Below are positions 11,292 to 23,882 of a DNA stretch of 64,000 nt, piece by piece (position 1 is the first letter of the stretch; every line of letters begins with the position of its first letter). The notes beneath the pieces were generated by a model. It saw only the letters and a list, made by a program, of their open reading frames with translations. It was not told the origin of the DNA and ran no database searches. The stretch is taken from positions 11,702,001 to 11,766,000 of the forward strand of contig NC_056758.1 in NCBI RefSeq assembly GCF_018687715.1. The letters run 5' to 3'. Source of the stretch: Carya illinoinensis (taxonomy: Eukaryota; Streptophyta; Magnoliopsida; Fagales; Juglandaceae). Position numbers and translations under genes: made by a program.

Positions 11292-14200
11292 TTAATGGAG
11301 GTCACTGGCGCCGCTATTCGTTAAAAACTGCTTCCAGAGGAAGCTGGGTGCTGCCGCAGCACCTAGGTGGTGCTTGCAGCATGCTGAGAAGACTGATTGA
11401 GCATCACCTTCTATTATTATAAAGCTTGAGTTAGATTGAAAAGAAGTACTTGCCATGGCAGCTGCTAGGAACGCCGCTTTCGCTTTAGCTACCAAAGGGG
11501 TTAAAGAGGTAATTTTTTCTGTGAAGATCTCCAAAATATCACCTAAGTGGTTTCTTCGAATTGCTGAAGCTATAGAAAAATCATTTCTCACTACTGCATC
11601 AAAGGAGATACTAAGAGTTCCAACTGGAGGAGGACTCCATTTGAGAGTTGGGGTTTTGAACAGAGAGCAATCGGACCAGGCATTTTTGTAGCTTTCATAA
11701 ACTGTGGATAGTTGCTTCTTTGTTTCTTCCAGAGAGAAACTTGAAATATTGTGAACTATCTCATTCTGGTTTTTCCATAAAAAATCCAGCAAAATGACTG
11801 CATAGAGTTGGAAATGGTGGCTATCTTTCCCTTGTACGCCTAGGAATTTACCTGGATAGATAATCATTTTTATCCAGTCTAAAATGGAATGGATTGGCAG
11901 TCTTGCTATACTTAAAGGCCAGCTTCCTTGTTGCCATAATATTCTGACAATTGGACATTCCACAAATAAATGAAGTGTTGTCTCCTCATCTTGGTCACAA
12001 AAGGTACATTCTGTGTTGACTTGCTGAGAGATTCTTTCGTTGATTTTCACCTTTGTTGGTAAAATATTCCATAGTATTTTCCATAAAAGAAGCTTATGAC
12101 GGTCATGAATTTTTAGGCTCCACAAAGGCTTAAAGAGAGGGTTTTGATTTTGATGAACCGATTTGTGGTAGTCAACTAGTGCGTGATAAGCTGCCTTCAC
12201 TGAGAATTTCCCACTATGATTAAGTACCCATATCTCTTTATCCTCGCCTTGTGCTGTTTAAGACAATGGAATCTTCAGAATTTCCCTTATGCTGGGTTGA
12301 TCAAAAAGGCTTTGCAATTTCCTGATATCGCAAGATTTCGTGTTATTTTGGATGAGGTCAGAGACTTTGATAAAAGGGTGTATGGTATCCATGTCCATGA
12401 AGGGTGTTGGCTTGAATGTTTTTAAAGTAGGGATCCACGGGTCTCTCCAAATATTAACCAATTAACCATTGAAGATTTGGAAGCACCTACCTTTAAAAAG
12501 CAGGTCTTTTGTCTTGAGAATGCCTTTCCACATTGGAGAATTTGAAGTTCTTGAGATTGCCGTCCATAAAGTTGTGTTCTCTAGATATTTGGAAGATAGT
12601 ATAGAATGCCATAAACCGAATTTTGGTCCACTTAATTCCCAACCTGTTTTTGCTAAGAGAGCTTTGTTCATGTTTTCTATTGACCTGATGCCCAGTTCTC
12701 CCATTGTTTTTGGTAGACAGATTGATTTCCAAGACTTCAAAGTGAGATTGTGTATTTTGTCTTTCGGGAAGCCCCACCAAATTTTTTTTTGCATTTGATC
12801 TAGAGTCTTGCATACTGACTTTGGAATTTGGAGTATTCATGCTGTAAGAGGGAATGGAGCTTGCCACTGATTTTATCAACATTGTTCGACCTGCTTGTAA
12901 TAAGAGTTTTGCTTTCCAGCCTTCTAGTTTTTGTCTAACTTTATTTAGCAGATCTGCATAATTTTCTCTTTTCCTTCTATTAAAGGAAGTTGGGAGGCCC
13001 AAATATTTCATTTTTGCTGAGGAAGCTTTGTAGGGAAGCCAATTAGAGATAGCAGTTTTGTCTTGGTTATTTGCATTCCTTGTGATAAAAATAGATGACT
13101 TTGAGAGGTTTATTTTTTAACCTAACCAGCTTTGGTATTTTTAAAGGTATTTTTCTATTTCTTTTGCATTTTTCTCTGAGGCTTTTGCGAAAATGATTGT
13201 GTCATCTGCAAAAAGTAAGTGGGAGACTGGCGGGCTGTTCCTGCTTAATTTGATTCCTTCAATCTTTTTTTGTACTTCAGCTCTTAGTATTAGCCTAGAT
13301 AAGGCTTCTGTGACTAAGACAAAAAGGAAAGGCGATATTGGGTCTCCTTGTCTTATGCCTCTTTCTGCTTTGAAGAAACCTCTTGGTGAGCCATTAATCG
13401 TCACTGAGAATGTAGCTGTTGATATGCACTCCTTTATCAAATTGATCCAGTTTAAGCTGAAGCCTAGGCTGTTCATTATTTCAAGAAGGAAATTCCATCC
13501 CACTCTATCAAAATCCTTTTCCATGTCCAGTTTTAAAGCCATCAAGCCTTTCTTTCCAGATTTCTTTTTTAGTAGATGGGAGAGCTCATGTGCAATCATT
13601 GTGTTTTCTTTTATATTCCTTCTTGGGACAAAAGCTATTTGTAAAGGAGAGATTATTTTGGGAAGTAGCTTCTTTAGTCAGTTTGCCATGATTTTGGTAA
13701 TGATTTTATAGCTGACATTTGTGAGGCTTATAGGACGGTAATGGCTAGGGGAGCTTCGACAAGGTGATTTTGGGATCAACACGATGTTTGTATGGTTCAT
13801 CTGCTTTAGAAGCTTCCCACTTAGAAAAAAGTTTTGGATTGCCCGAGTAACTTCCACTTTAATGATTTCCCAATAGTGCTTGAAGAAAAGAGCTGTCATG
13901 ACGTCAGGGCTAGGAGCTTTGTTGTTGGGGATTTGTCTGAGAGCACTGAAAATTTCTGATTCATCTGGGATTTTCCTGAGCATGTTGTTTTATTCTTCTG
14001 CAATTTGCTTTTTGAATAACTGACCCAATTGTTCTGGAATTTGAGGCTTTGATGAAGTATGTACAGTTTTGAAATAATTTATGAAAACTGATTCAATGAT
14101 TAAAGGGTCCATTGACCAATTACCTGGCCCCAATTTGATTGATTCAATGGCATTCCTCCTTCGACGAATTGTGGTTGTTAGATGGTAAAATTTCGTATTG

Positions 14201-15262
14201 AGATCCATTGAGGTGAGCCAAGTAATTTGGGATTTTTGCTTCCATAGAATCTCCTCATTTGCTCTCAGTTTATGAAGTTTGCTCTGCAATTCAATCTCCA
14301 ATTCTTGATTTCTTGACGTTGGCATGCTGCTTTGGACATCTAATAAGTCTTTTTCTATTTGCTGGATGTTGTTCTGAATGCACCTGAAGTGGTTTTTGTT
14401 CCATTTTTTTAAAGCTTCTTTCGTTGAGATAATTTTCTTGCATAGAATGTAAGCAGGATTGCCTTGAAAATTTGTACTCCAAGCTTCTTGAATTATAAGG
14501 TGGCTCAGCGGTTCCTGGGTCCAGAATTCTTCAAACTTGAAAGATGGAGCATTTCGCGAGTTTGTTGATGTGTTGAGTAGAATGGGATGGTGATCAGACG
14601 CTGAGGAAGCTAGATGTTGTAGAGAAGCATCAGGAAAAAGAAGTCACCATTCTTTATTGACAATGACTCTATCTAATCTTTCTTTAATAAGAGCAGCTCC
14701 TTGTCTGTTGTTAGTCCAAGTGAATTTTGGCCTTGTAAATCCGATGTCTATAAGTCCATTGTGATCCATTAGTGTTTTTAAGCCTCTATTCTGATTGATA
14801 TGAATTGGTCGACCCCTATATTTTTCCGTCTAATTTATCAAGTCATTGAAGTCCCCCATGCCTGCCCAAGGACCCGGGTAGTTTTGATGTATAGAGTCGA
14901 GGTGACTCCAAAATTTTTCTTTTTGATTCGAGTGAGCTGGGCTATATACATAAGTAACCAACCAAGGATGGTGTGAAGGATCAGAGTAAAAAAGAACTGA
15001 GATGGCATTAACATAAATATTTACAGGCTCCAGATCAACTCCTGGATGCCATAGCAACAACAAACCCCCTTTTTTACAGACTGCAGGAAAGTGCACAAAA
15101 AGATGGAAACCAAGACTATTTACAACAAAATTAGTGCGGTCATCTGATACTAAGGTTTTCTATAAGAAAATGACGTCCGGATTATGTATCCTAATATATG
15201 CCCTTAAGTTTCTAATTACCTTGGGACAGGCGAGCCCTTGGCAATTCCACGCTAAAGTCCTC
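11292..15262 (-). pseudogene. L1-type LINE ORF2: endonuclease, RT, zf-RVT, RNase H (3'-truncated)
   Basis: Endonuclease (APE type): NCQGL near 15240, then GGLLLLWHPGV and GMGDFNDLIN (14830-15096). RT: PSPDVMTALFFKHYWEII, YRPISLTNVSYKIITKIMAN, LMALKLDMEKDFDRVGWNFL, RQGDPISPFLFVLVTEAL and the catalytic FADD (LLFADDTIIFAK, 13141-13599). A zf-RVT domain with CTFC and HLFVEC lies in 11292-12200. A partial plant RNase H follows (SFDAVVRNDF, EGDAQS) in which the expected catalytic Glu region reads VAKAKAAF. Frames are interrupted several times. RNase H stops short at 11292, before its usual C-terminal part, and no poly(A) follows, so the element is cut at its 3' end. Confidence 0.85.
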
Positions 15263-15828
15263 ATGGAATTTTTGGAGGCATGTTGACGCTTGCCTCAAGA
15301 GCTAACTTGGACTTTTTCTGGGACTGGATTCCTGGTCTAGTGTATGGGTTCATTTTTCCTTTCCCTTTGGACTTTTTTCCTTTCCACCCGAATTGTTTTG
15401 CATTGCCATTAGAGTAAGTGCTGAAATAACTTCCTCTGATTTAGACTGAGTTTCACCCTATTCCTGACTCGATTTTCTCCAATTTTATCAAACGTTGTGA
15501 CTTGCGGTTAGGGGCCTCCTTATCCTCTGTTAAATTCTATCTCTTCAAAGGAAAGGTTTGGCTGAGCTGACCTGTTGGTGGGGGGGTATGGGATGATTCT
15601 GAGTCAATTATTATAATCTCATTGGAGCTGAATGTAGAGCGTTGTTGGCCTGGTGGGTTTTCGTTCGGTGCTGGGATTGATTCGGAGAATTGCTTTGCCT
15701 CTTTTGTGGGGATGATTTCCTATGCTTGAGTTGCCTCTTCACTTTGATTGTTCTCTCTTGTTGTAATCGGTTCTATTTCTTTCAGAAGCAGGGATATGGA
15801 TTTCATCTTCATGCTTTTCTGTGGTCAC

Positions 15829-17328
15829 TCAAGAGAGAGATAATTGTTGTCTTGCAGAAGATGGGAAGTTATGGAGAAGAAATTCTGTGATTTTTATTTT
15901 AGGACTGTCCATGAAGAGTGGACGTGTTTCGATATTGCTGGGCTGAGGTCGAGGAGATAGTCCTTCTAGTTTCGATGTGGATTCAAAAAAGTGTTTGACT
16001 TTATCTTCTTTTTGACCCTGCATAGCCGAATAAACTTTTTTCCACTGTGCTCTCCATGTGGCGTTTTTCCTAGTGGATAGAGACTCTGATGGGAGGGGTA
16101 TGGCAGAGTATAGTAGCTGTGAATTTATCAGAGGCTGCGGCATTACTCCTTGAGTCAGTAAGGGAACATTACTTCGGTAAGTACATGGGATTTTAGACTG
16201 GATAGTTGAGATAACAGTAAAAGGTATTACTCCGGTTGGTGGAGTAATGAATGAAGAAAGATCATTGTAGCTAGACTGAACATGCAGAGCGTTTGGCGAT
16301 TGTGGAAATGAGAGGATTCTACTAGTGTCTGGTTTCCCATGCAGTGAAGATGAAGGAAAAAAATTCCTCAGTTTCAGGTTATTCTCGAGCAAGTGAAGAG
16401 CTTCTTCCTCGCAGCTATAAGATTGCAGGTTTAATTCTGATGAAGATCCTCCATGCTCTTTCCCATTTTTGCTGCTAACTTCTTCTATTTTTTTCCAAAT
16501 TCCAATTGCCAATTCAGCATTTGGCATATTTTTTTGAGATGGCAGAGTTTCTTCTACTTCCATATTACCTGCTTCATCTTCAGTATTATGCATTGGGGGG
16601 ACATTTTGCAGAGAATAATATTCAGCTCTTAAAGCTGGCCCGAATCTGATTCTTGATTGTGTTGAAATGGGAAAACCACAAAATATTTGGGAATGACTAA
16701 GTCTACCGCATACATAGCAGAAATCGGCTAACTTGTCATACTTAAAAGCAATTCAAAATTCTTTGTTTCCTATACGCTTTAGAGGGAAACCTTTCTTCAA
16801 AGGATTTGTTACATCAATGGCCACTTTTATACGGATGAACTTTCGAAAAGCCAAGCCATAGATTGGTTCTACTTCTACTTTTATAAGATTTCCTGTCACG
16901 TTTCCAATGTCCACTGCATTTTCCAGGTTAAAATGGTCTAGGGGTAACCCGTGCAACTGAACATTGAAAATGGCCTCATTCAAGCTTATTTCTTCTATGG
17001 TTGCCCCAGGTGACCACTGTTTTAAAATCATCAAATGACCCTTAAAGTTCCAAAGGCCTTGGTTTAGAACTCTAAGTTTGTCTTGAGGAGTTCTAAATGT
17101 AAATATAAATTTTTTTACATCCATGTCTTCAATCAAAAAGTTTTGAATAAATTTCCATGAGGCTTTTATGCATGAATGTATAGCAAATTTATTCAGGGGT
17201 CTATCGGCAACTAACCTTCCAATCAGTATTTTTTCAGATGATGACTTTGCCGCTTCTGCGGTTGTTTTGAGATGAAGGTCCTGCCATGATAATGCTTCCG
17301 TCTGAGTGATGAGTGCTTCGATGTCCAT
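15829..17328 (-). CDS. L1-type LINE ORF1 (DUF4283, zinc knuckle)
   Basis: The ORF1 product of plant L1 elements binds element RNA. The ATG at 17328 opens MDIEALITQTEALSWQDLHL. A DUF4283-type domain follows (FIFTFRTPQDKLRVLNQGLW, WSPGATIEEI, NVQLHGLPLD, IRIKVAIDV). The first frame stops near 16753. Reading on in the same sense gives a CCHC zinc knuckle, CYVCGRLSHSQIFC, near 16680-16725, then a low-complexity C-terminal region ending at 15829. The break near 16750 suggests a damaged ORF1, although both halves remain open. Confidence 0.8.
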
Positions 17329-17790
17329 TTGTTTTCATTTCTGAAAACTGAGAATTACAATGGTGGTAAGCTACCTTCATGCCAACTTTAGAGGATGTAC
17401 AAGGTCAATAAGAGCAGCAGAGAGTGCAGATGGGAAGAGAGTATCTCCTAGTAAGGAAAACTCAGGAAAAAGGCATCTGGAAGAGATAGGGGGGAAGGTA
17501 TTTGATCGGGTTAGAGAGAGAAGCGCCATGGAATGAGACGCGGGATCAATTACGTAAGGGAGTTAAAATGGATTGTAAATATCTGTAATGTTATGTGCAG
17601 TTATAGAGTATACATCACGTAATATTTTAAAAAGAGTAAATTTACCATTAACATACAATTCAGATATTATACACGTATAAAAACAAATACATGAAAACAA
17701 ATATAGGGCACGTATACCCAAGACTGTAACATATAAATTGCAGTGTTTATAATATGTGTAGGAATTTATTTTTTATTTTTAAATTGCAAG
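17329..17790. other. LINE 5' UTR candidate and flank, no coding seen
   Basis: Upstream of LINE ORF1, up to about 17540, is GA-rich sequence that may be the LINE 5' UTR. From 17570 to 17790 it is AT-rich, probably intron leading to the ammonium transporter exon. The missing first part of the transporter was looked for here and not found. Confidence 0.4.
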
Positions 17791-18255
17791 TGGGTCCGAG
17801 AAGTGACAAAGATAGGAATAGGTTTCCCCAAACAATATTATTCTGATGCTTGTTGGAGCCAGCCTACTTTGGATGGGGTGGACGGGATTCAATGGTGGAG
17901 GTCCCTTCGTGGCCAGCATAGATGCATCTCTGGCCATCCTTAACACACGTGTGCACTGCCACCAGCTTGCTGACGTGGCTCTTCCTTGACACGTTCATCA
18001 TTGGCAAGCCCTCCGTGATTGGTGTCGTTCAGGGTATGATCACCAGCTTGGTTTGCATCACACCTGCCGCAGGTACCTATGTATATATTTATATATATAT
18101 ATATATTGAGTTATGATCCAAGCAAATCTTTTTTATTTATTTATTTTTCTAATTTCTTTAATTTTTAATTAAGGGTATTTGTGTCATCTTCTTTACATAG
18201 GATTATATTGTAAGTTTTAGATAGTTTGAGTAGTGATAGGCAAAATTGATAGCTT

Positions 18256-18590
18256 TAAGGCCTTGTTTGGATAGTTAGATGAGATGAAATCAATGTTCTG
18301 TGAATAATACCGAAATTGTTTGAGTTAAGATATTTTATAGGATTTTAAGAAATAATAGAGAAAAAATTAAATAAAAATATTATAAAGTTAAAAATATTGT
18401 TAGATAATTTTTTAATATTATTTTATTTTAAGATTTTAAAAAGTTGAATTATTTTTGGTGTTTTGTATGGAAGTTTGGAAAAATTATAATAATTAAATGA
18501 AAAGTAGTTGAAGATTTGAAATTAAAAAATGTTTATATTTGTGGTATTTGGATGTTCATGAGATGATCTTGCAATCCAAATGGGACCTTA
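18256..18590 (+). mobile_element. MITE copy A (long form) in the transporter intron
   Basis: Ends are inverted: TAAGGCCTTGTTTGG at left and CCAAATGGGACCTTA at right. TTAA flanks both inner ends (GGCC...GACC). The body is AT-rich with family phrases such as GAAATAATAGAGAAAAAATT and AGTTGAAGATTTGAAATT. It is the best-preserved full-length copy of the family seen throughout the window. Confidence 0.75.
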
Positions 18591-18620
18591 ATTGGAAGAG
18601 TTACATGTATGGTACTATTA

Positions 18621-18834
18621 TGTCAAATTTAGAAAATATTCAAACTTTTGATTCAAGAAATCTGACTTTTATACTGAGGATCGTTACATATATATAGCTA
18701 CACTATGCTAGACTATTTATGAAAACTGTGCATGTAAGGAAATGATATACTAATTACAAAAATTACGGGACAATTACAAGAATCAAGTAATTGCTGATTT
18801 TGTGCTCTAAGTATGGAAATAAGCTGTCAATACA
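18621..18834 (-). repeat. 3' LTR of the intronic copia element
   Basis: Starts TGTCAAATTTAG on the plus strand and ends CAATACA; aligns end to end with the copy at 23061. The polypurine tract lies immediately to its right. Confidence 0.9.
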
Positions 18835-19197
18835 CCCCCTCAAGTTGGCACATGGAGATCCGTAATGCCCAACTTGTGGAGAAAATGGTGGAAGAGGTCC
18901 CAACTTAAGGCTTTGGTGAAGATGTCGGCAACTTGCTCATGAGAGGAAGTATGAATGGTGGTGAGTAGACTTGATCTGATTTTGTCACGAATGAGGTGAC
19001 AATCAATCTCAATATGTTTGGTACGTTTATGAAACACAGGATTGTGAGCGATGTGTAGAGCCGATTGATTGTCACAATGTAAGCTGAAAGGTTCGGGATG
19101 AGAAATACCAAGATCAGTGAGGAGCTATTTCATCCAGGTGAGTTCGCAAGTGGTGACAGCTATGGCGCGATATTCAGCATCAGCAGAAGAACGGGCC

Positions 19198-19294
19198 ACT
19201 GTCGTCTGTTTCTTTGTACGCCAGGAAATAGGAGTTGAACCTAGCGACTGTCGTCTGTTTCTTTGTACGCCAGGAAATAGGAGTTGAACCTAGC
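19198..19294. repeat. 49-bp tandem duplication in copia RNase H
   Basis: The unit ACTGTCGTCTGTTTCTTTGT... begins at 19198 and again at 19247, almost without change. Its length is not a multiple of three, so it shifts the RNase H frame. Confidence 0.9.
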
Positions 19295-21184
19295 TGGATG
19301 AAGTAGCTTGTGGTGGAGTAGTGAGTGGTGGGACAGCTGGCCCAATCTGAATCAGTGTAAGCAGGTAATACGCAAACTGTTGGAGGAAGAGAAAAAAAAT
19401 GCCTTGGCATGGATTGCTTTTAATATAACGAAGAACACGAGTGGCGGCTTGCATGTGAGGAGCTCGAGGAGCATGCATAAATTGCCTTAGAATATTCACT
19501 GCAAAAAAAATATCAGGACGGGTTATAGTCAAGTAGATGAAACGTCCAACGAGTCTTCGATAGACACAAGGATCAGAAAGGAGAGTTCCATCGTGATTGG
19601 TGAGCTTTAAATTTTGTTCCATGGGAAAGGGAGCGCTCCAGGCACCAAGTTGTCCACTATCAGAGAGAATATTAAGGGCATGTTTTCGTTGATTGAGAAA
19701 GATGCCTTTAGGTGATTGAGCAACTTCAAGACCAAGAAAATATTTGAGAGGATCGAGATCTTTGGTTTTGAAATGTGAAGAGAGAATATCTTTGAAGAGT
19801 TGAATACGGGAGAGATCATTTCCAGCAACCAGAATGTCATCAGCATATACGAGAACAATAGTAATACTGGTGGAAGTGACCAAGGTGAATAAAGAATGAT
19901 CAGCCTGAGATTGGGAAAAACCTGCATCAAGAAGCACAGCGGTTAGTTTAAAAAACCAATTGCGAGAGGCTTGTTTGAGGCTGTAGAGGGATTTGTGGAG
20001 ACGACAGACACGGGTCTCCTCTTTAGGGCAATAACTAGGAGATGGTTTCATGTAAACTTCCTCATCAAGATCACCATGCAAGAATGCATTGTTGACGTCA
20101 AGTTGATGGATGATCCATTGTTGAGTAGCAGCAACAACCAATAAGCATTGCACAGTAGTCATTTTGACAATAGGAGCAAAGGCCTCATGATAGTCAAGTC
20201 CTTCAACTTGAGTATAGCCTTTGGCGACTAGTCAGGCTTTGTATCTTTCAATGGAACCATCAACCTTAAGCTTGATTTTAAATACTCATTTGCAGCCAAT
20301 GGGTTTCTTACCAAGAGGTAGTGGCTCAAGGGTCCAGGTGGAATTAGCCTCAAGGGCACTAAGTTTAGCAGACATAGCGTCACGCTAGTGGGAATGGCGA
20401 AGTGCAGCAAAACAACAGGAAGGTTCAACAGAAGTAGTGAGAGCAGTTAAAAAATTAAGGTGAGAAGGTGAAAAACGAGAATAAGAAAGAAAAGCAGATA
20501 AGGGATGAGCAGTATCTGAGGTCTGTAAAGCAGGTGAGGATGCCATGGGCTCTGTATGTATAGTCGGGCAGACATAATCTTGAAGGTATGCGGGTCGAGT
20601 AGTGGTGCGACGAGGACAAAGAGAAGGGGGAGGGGGAGGTGGGCCGGAAGTAATAGAATGAGTGTGGGGAGTGGATGGTAAGATAGGCTCAGGGACAGGA
20701 AGAGGTACGATCGGTGGGGAGGTATGAGTAAGGTCAGAAATGTCTTGAAATGGAAATTGTTGTTCATGGAAGGTAACATCTCGAGAATAGAAGGTGACTT
20801 GGGTGTCAAGATTATAAAGTTTGTATGCTTTATGATTGCTAGGGTTGCCAAGAAAAACACATTTAGAGGCGCGAGGAGAAAATTTGTCACGGGAAGCATG
20901 GAGGGTTTGAGCATAACAGAGACAACCAAATACGTGAAGATGATCATAGGTGGGTGAAATTTTGAAGAGAATTTCAAAGGGGGATTTATGATCAAGAATA
21001 CAACTTGGGCTACGATTGATAAGATAGGCAGCAGTGAGGACACATTCACCCCAAAATGTCAAAGGTAAGTGAGCTTGAAAACGGTGACTACAAGCAGCAT
21101 TTAGAAGGTGTCGGTGTTTATGTTCCGCAACTCCATTTTGTTGTGAAGTTTCAACACAAGTACGTTCATGAATGATGCCGTGAT

Positions 21185-21294
21185 CATGGAGGTAGTTTTG
21201 AAATTTGTGGGAAAGGAATTCTTGACCATTATCAGTTCTCATGGAGGTAGTTTTGAAATTTGTGAGAAAGGAATTCTTGACCATTATCAGTTCT
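21185..21294. repeat. 55-bp tandem duplication in copia integrase
   Basis: The unit CATGGAGGTAGTTTTGAAAT... begins at 21185 and 21240 with one visible difference. It duplicates part of the integrase core around TDNGQEFL and breaks the frame. Confidence 0.9.
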
Positions 21295-23060
21295 AATTAT
21301 TTTAATCATAGTGTTGAACTGATTTTGGATAAGTGCAAAAAAATGCATGAGATGAGTATAAGCTTCAGATTTACGTCGCATGAGATAGATCCAAGTAGTG
21401 CGTGAAAAATCATCAACTATTGTAAGAAAATAATAAGCACCACAAAGTGAAGAAGTATGATATCCACCCTATATATCGCAAAAAATACGATTAAAGACAA
21501 AAGTACTTTTATTAACTGGAGAAGAAAAAGGGAGTCTAGTGTGCTTAGAACGAGCACAAACATCACAATCAGAAAGAATACAAGGATTATTGAAAAAACT
21601 ACGAATATTTAAGCGGGAAGGATGACCTAGGCGTTGGTGCCATAAGACTTTATTAGCAACAGTTTGTGCGGAGAGTGCCATGATGGGTTGGGGTCGATAC
21701 ACATAAAGCCCATTGCAAAGCTCACCCGCTCCAATCAGCCTTTTCAAGTGTAGGTCCTGAAAAAACAATTGGTTGAAGAAAAAGAGACAATGCAAGAATT
21801 ATTAGTAGTAAGTTGAGGGACAAAGAGAAGATTAAATTGGAACTGAGGAACAAAATAGACTTTGTGCAAGATAAGAGACTAGGTCAAATAACAGGTGCCG
21901 ACACCTTCAATGGGAAAAGTATGGCCAGTGGGTAATCTCACGAGTTGCTCATGGGAGGGAGGCACCAGCTTGGTAAAGAAGCTTCGGTCATGGCACATGT
22001 GGTCACTGACACCACTGTCCACAACCCACGTGTGATGATTATCAAAAGAATGAGAGGTAGAAACGTTACCCACAAAGTTGGCTGAGGAGGGTTTCGGACT
22101 GAGCAAATCAAGGAGTTTCTGGTACATATCTGGAGACAAGCAAGGCACCGGTGATGAGGAGGAGGAGAGGGACTCTTGATTGACCACCAGTGAGGAAGAA
22201 GAGGGAGCTTTACCAAGGAGAGAGGGCCTAGGTTCGTTCCATGCATCACGGCCTAGTGGGTATCCCACAATCTGCCAGCAGCGGTCACGCGAGTGGCCTA
22301 GTTTGCCCCACTCCGAGCAACAAAGGGAAGATTTGGTGGAGTGAGCAGTGAAAGCTGGAAGTTCTGGTGGTGTCCGAATCTGCAGTAGGCGCTGCTGCTC
22401 TTCCTGAAATAAAATAGAAAAAAAATTTGTGATAGGAGGAAGGGGCTCCATGACCAAAATTTGTGTTCTTAGTTGGGAGAAGGAGTCATTAAGGCCAAGT
22501 AAGAACTGGTAGACTCGTTCATCTTTGGCTTGCTGTTGTAAGTCTTTGAGGTCAATGCTCTTTTGTAAAGGATTGAGTTCATCCCAAATTTGTTTAATTT
22601 GGTTGTAATACTCATGAATAGAATGAGTGTTTTGGTGAAGGGAGGAAAGTTCACGTTTGAGATGGTATATACGGGCATTGTTTCCATGATAGAAATGGGA
22701 TTGAAGGTCGAGCCATACCTCGCGAGGATCGGTGTGAAATTCAAGGGAATTGGCTATAGCTAGGCTGATGGAATTTAGAAGCCAGGTAAGGACCATGTCC
22801 TTGGTTTGATTCCATTGGGTATAATATTTGGAGGTGGGATCGGGTGGAGAAAGAGAGCCATCAACAAAGCTGAGTTTGTTTTTGGCATTTAGAGCTCGGG
22901 TCATGACTTTTTGCCATTTGGGAAAATTATCTCCTGTAAGGAGACTAGAGACTAGAATAAGGCTAGGGGAATCTGAAGGGTGAAGAAGGTAAGGAGGGGG
23001 GGGGGGTTGGAGAGGGAAGCCATGGAGGTAAGGGAGAGAGGATCGGTTAGGCTAATACTA

Positions 23061-23275
23061 TGTCAAATTTAGAAAATATTCAAACTTTTGATTCAAGAAA
23101 TCTGACTTTTTACATTGAGGATCGTTACATATATATAGCTCCACTATGCTAGACTATTTATGGAAACTGTGCATGTAAGGAAATGATATACTAATAACAA
23201 AAATTACGGGACAATTACAAGAATCAAGTAATTGCTGATTTTGTGCTCTAAGTATGGAAATAGGCTGTCAATATA
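23061..23275 (-). repeat. 5' LTR of the intronic copia element
   Basis: Second copy of the LTR. Its outer end reads CAATATA where the other LTR has CAATACA, so the terminal dinucleotide has changed or the boundary lies two bases earlier. Confidence 0.88.
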
Positions 23276-23693
23276 TTATATATAGCTAGTTTGGAAGTGA
23301 TAGAAGAGTGATTGCAAGCGATATGATACTAGTTTGAAGGGTTACGTGTAGTCCATCTCCCTAATACTTCCATGCATTGATCGTATTAAAAGGGGGCTAA
23401 AAACAAAATTTTGCATTATCAATTTCTAGTTGTCTATTATAGAATTAATATTAGGTTTAAAAGAGGTAATACCAAGATGCCATAAATTTTACTGAAGTTT
23501 TGCACACCAATTTGTTAAACTTTGAAATCAAAATGAAGCCAAAACTATATAATTTATTGCATTAGAAATGTAACTCAAATCATACGAACCGTCAATTCAG
23601 TTTGTAGGATTTTTGTAGCAAAACTTATAATCTCTCTAGCATTTTCCTATTTAAAATGGTTAGGATGACATTGTTATATATATATTTGCTCTT

Positions 23694-23882
23694 GGTTTGG
23701 ATAGTGAAATTATCTCAACTCATCTCATCTAATCATTAAAAAATTTTCAAACTTCTAAACAAAATACAATAAACAATTTAATTTTTTAAATTTTAAAATA
23801 AAAATAATATTAAAAAATAATATTATAACAGTATTTTATTCAACTTTGATTTCATCTCAACTCACTATCCAAACTAGGCCTT
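23694..23882 (-). mobile_element. MITE copy B (short form)
   Basis: About 190 bases with perfect 12-base inverted ends (TTTGGATAGTGA / TCACTATCCAAA), bounded by CTAGGCCTTA at right. The internal sequence matches copy C in reverse. It lies between the intronic copia element and transporter exon B. Confidence 0.8.

Larger units (their letters stand above)
18838..23023 (-). pseudogene. Gag-pol of the intronic copia element (frameshifted)
   Basis: The ATG at 23023 opens a gag frame that is lost in a C run (about 22997-23006 on the plus strand). The long gag frame continues at 22904 (WVVDSGVSDHMCHD is the protease site near its end, about 21990). The gag zinc knuckle reads CSEWGKLGHSRDRC, with Trp in place of the second Cys. 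Pre-integrase: LWHQRLGHPSRLN and CDVCARSKH (21469-21795). Integrase: TDNGQEFLSHKFQNYLHDHG (20385-21284). RT: YADDILVAGNDLS (19290-20162). RNase [17 protein letters not shown], ending at 18840. Two internal tandem duplications and several stops make it non-functional. Confidence 0.88.
18621..23275 (-). mobile_element. Ty1/copia element with two short LTRs, inserted in the transporter intron
   Basis: Near-identical LTRs lie at 18621-18834 and 23061-23275 (about 215 bases, roughly seven differences by eye). Read on the minus strand they begin TG(TATTGACAGC) and end TTTGACA. A polypurine tract, CTTGAGGGGG, abuts the left LTR. The sequence next to the right LTR, TAGTATTAGCC, is a decayed match to the tRNA-iMet primer site. 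The left flank ends TATTA and the right LTR is followed by TATTA-like sequence; whether this is the target duplication depends on where the right LTR ends. Confidence 0.9.

Noticed and set aside
13193..13711. 172-codon plus-strand frame
   Set aside because: It is antisense to the LINE RT core, which carries clear conserved motifs; the plus frame has none.
17743..18116. Two short plus-strand frames as separate genes
   Set aside because: They are pieces of one frameshifted ammonium transporter exon.
20447..21049. 200-codon minus-strand frame
   Set aside because: Alternate frame of copia integrase and the low-complexity region after it.
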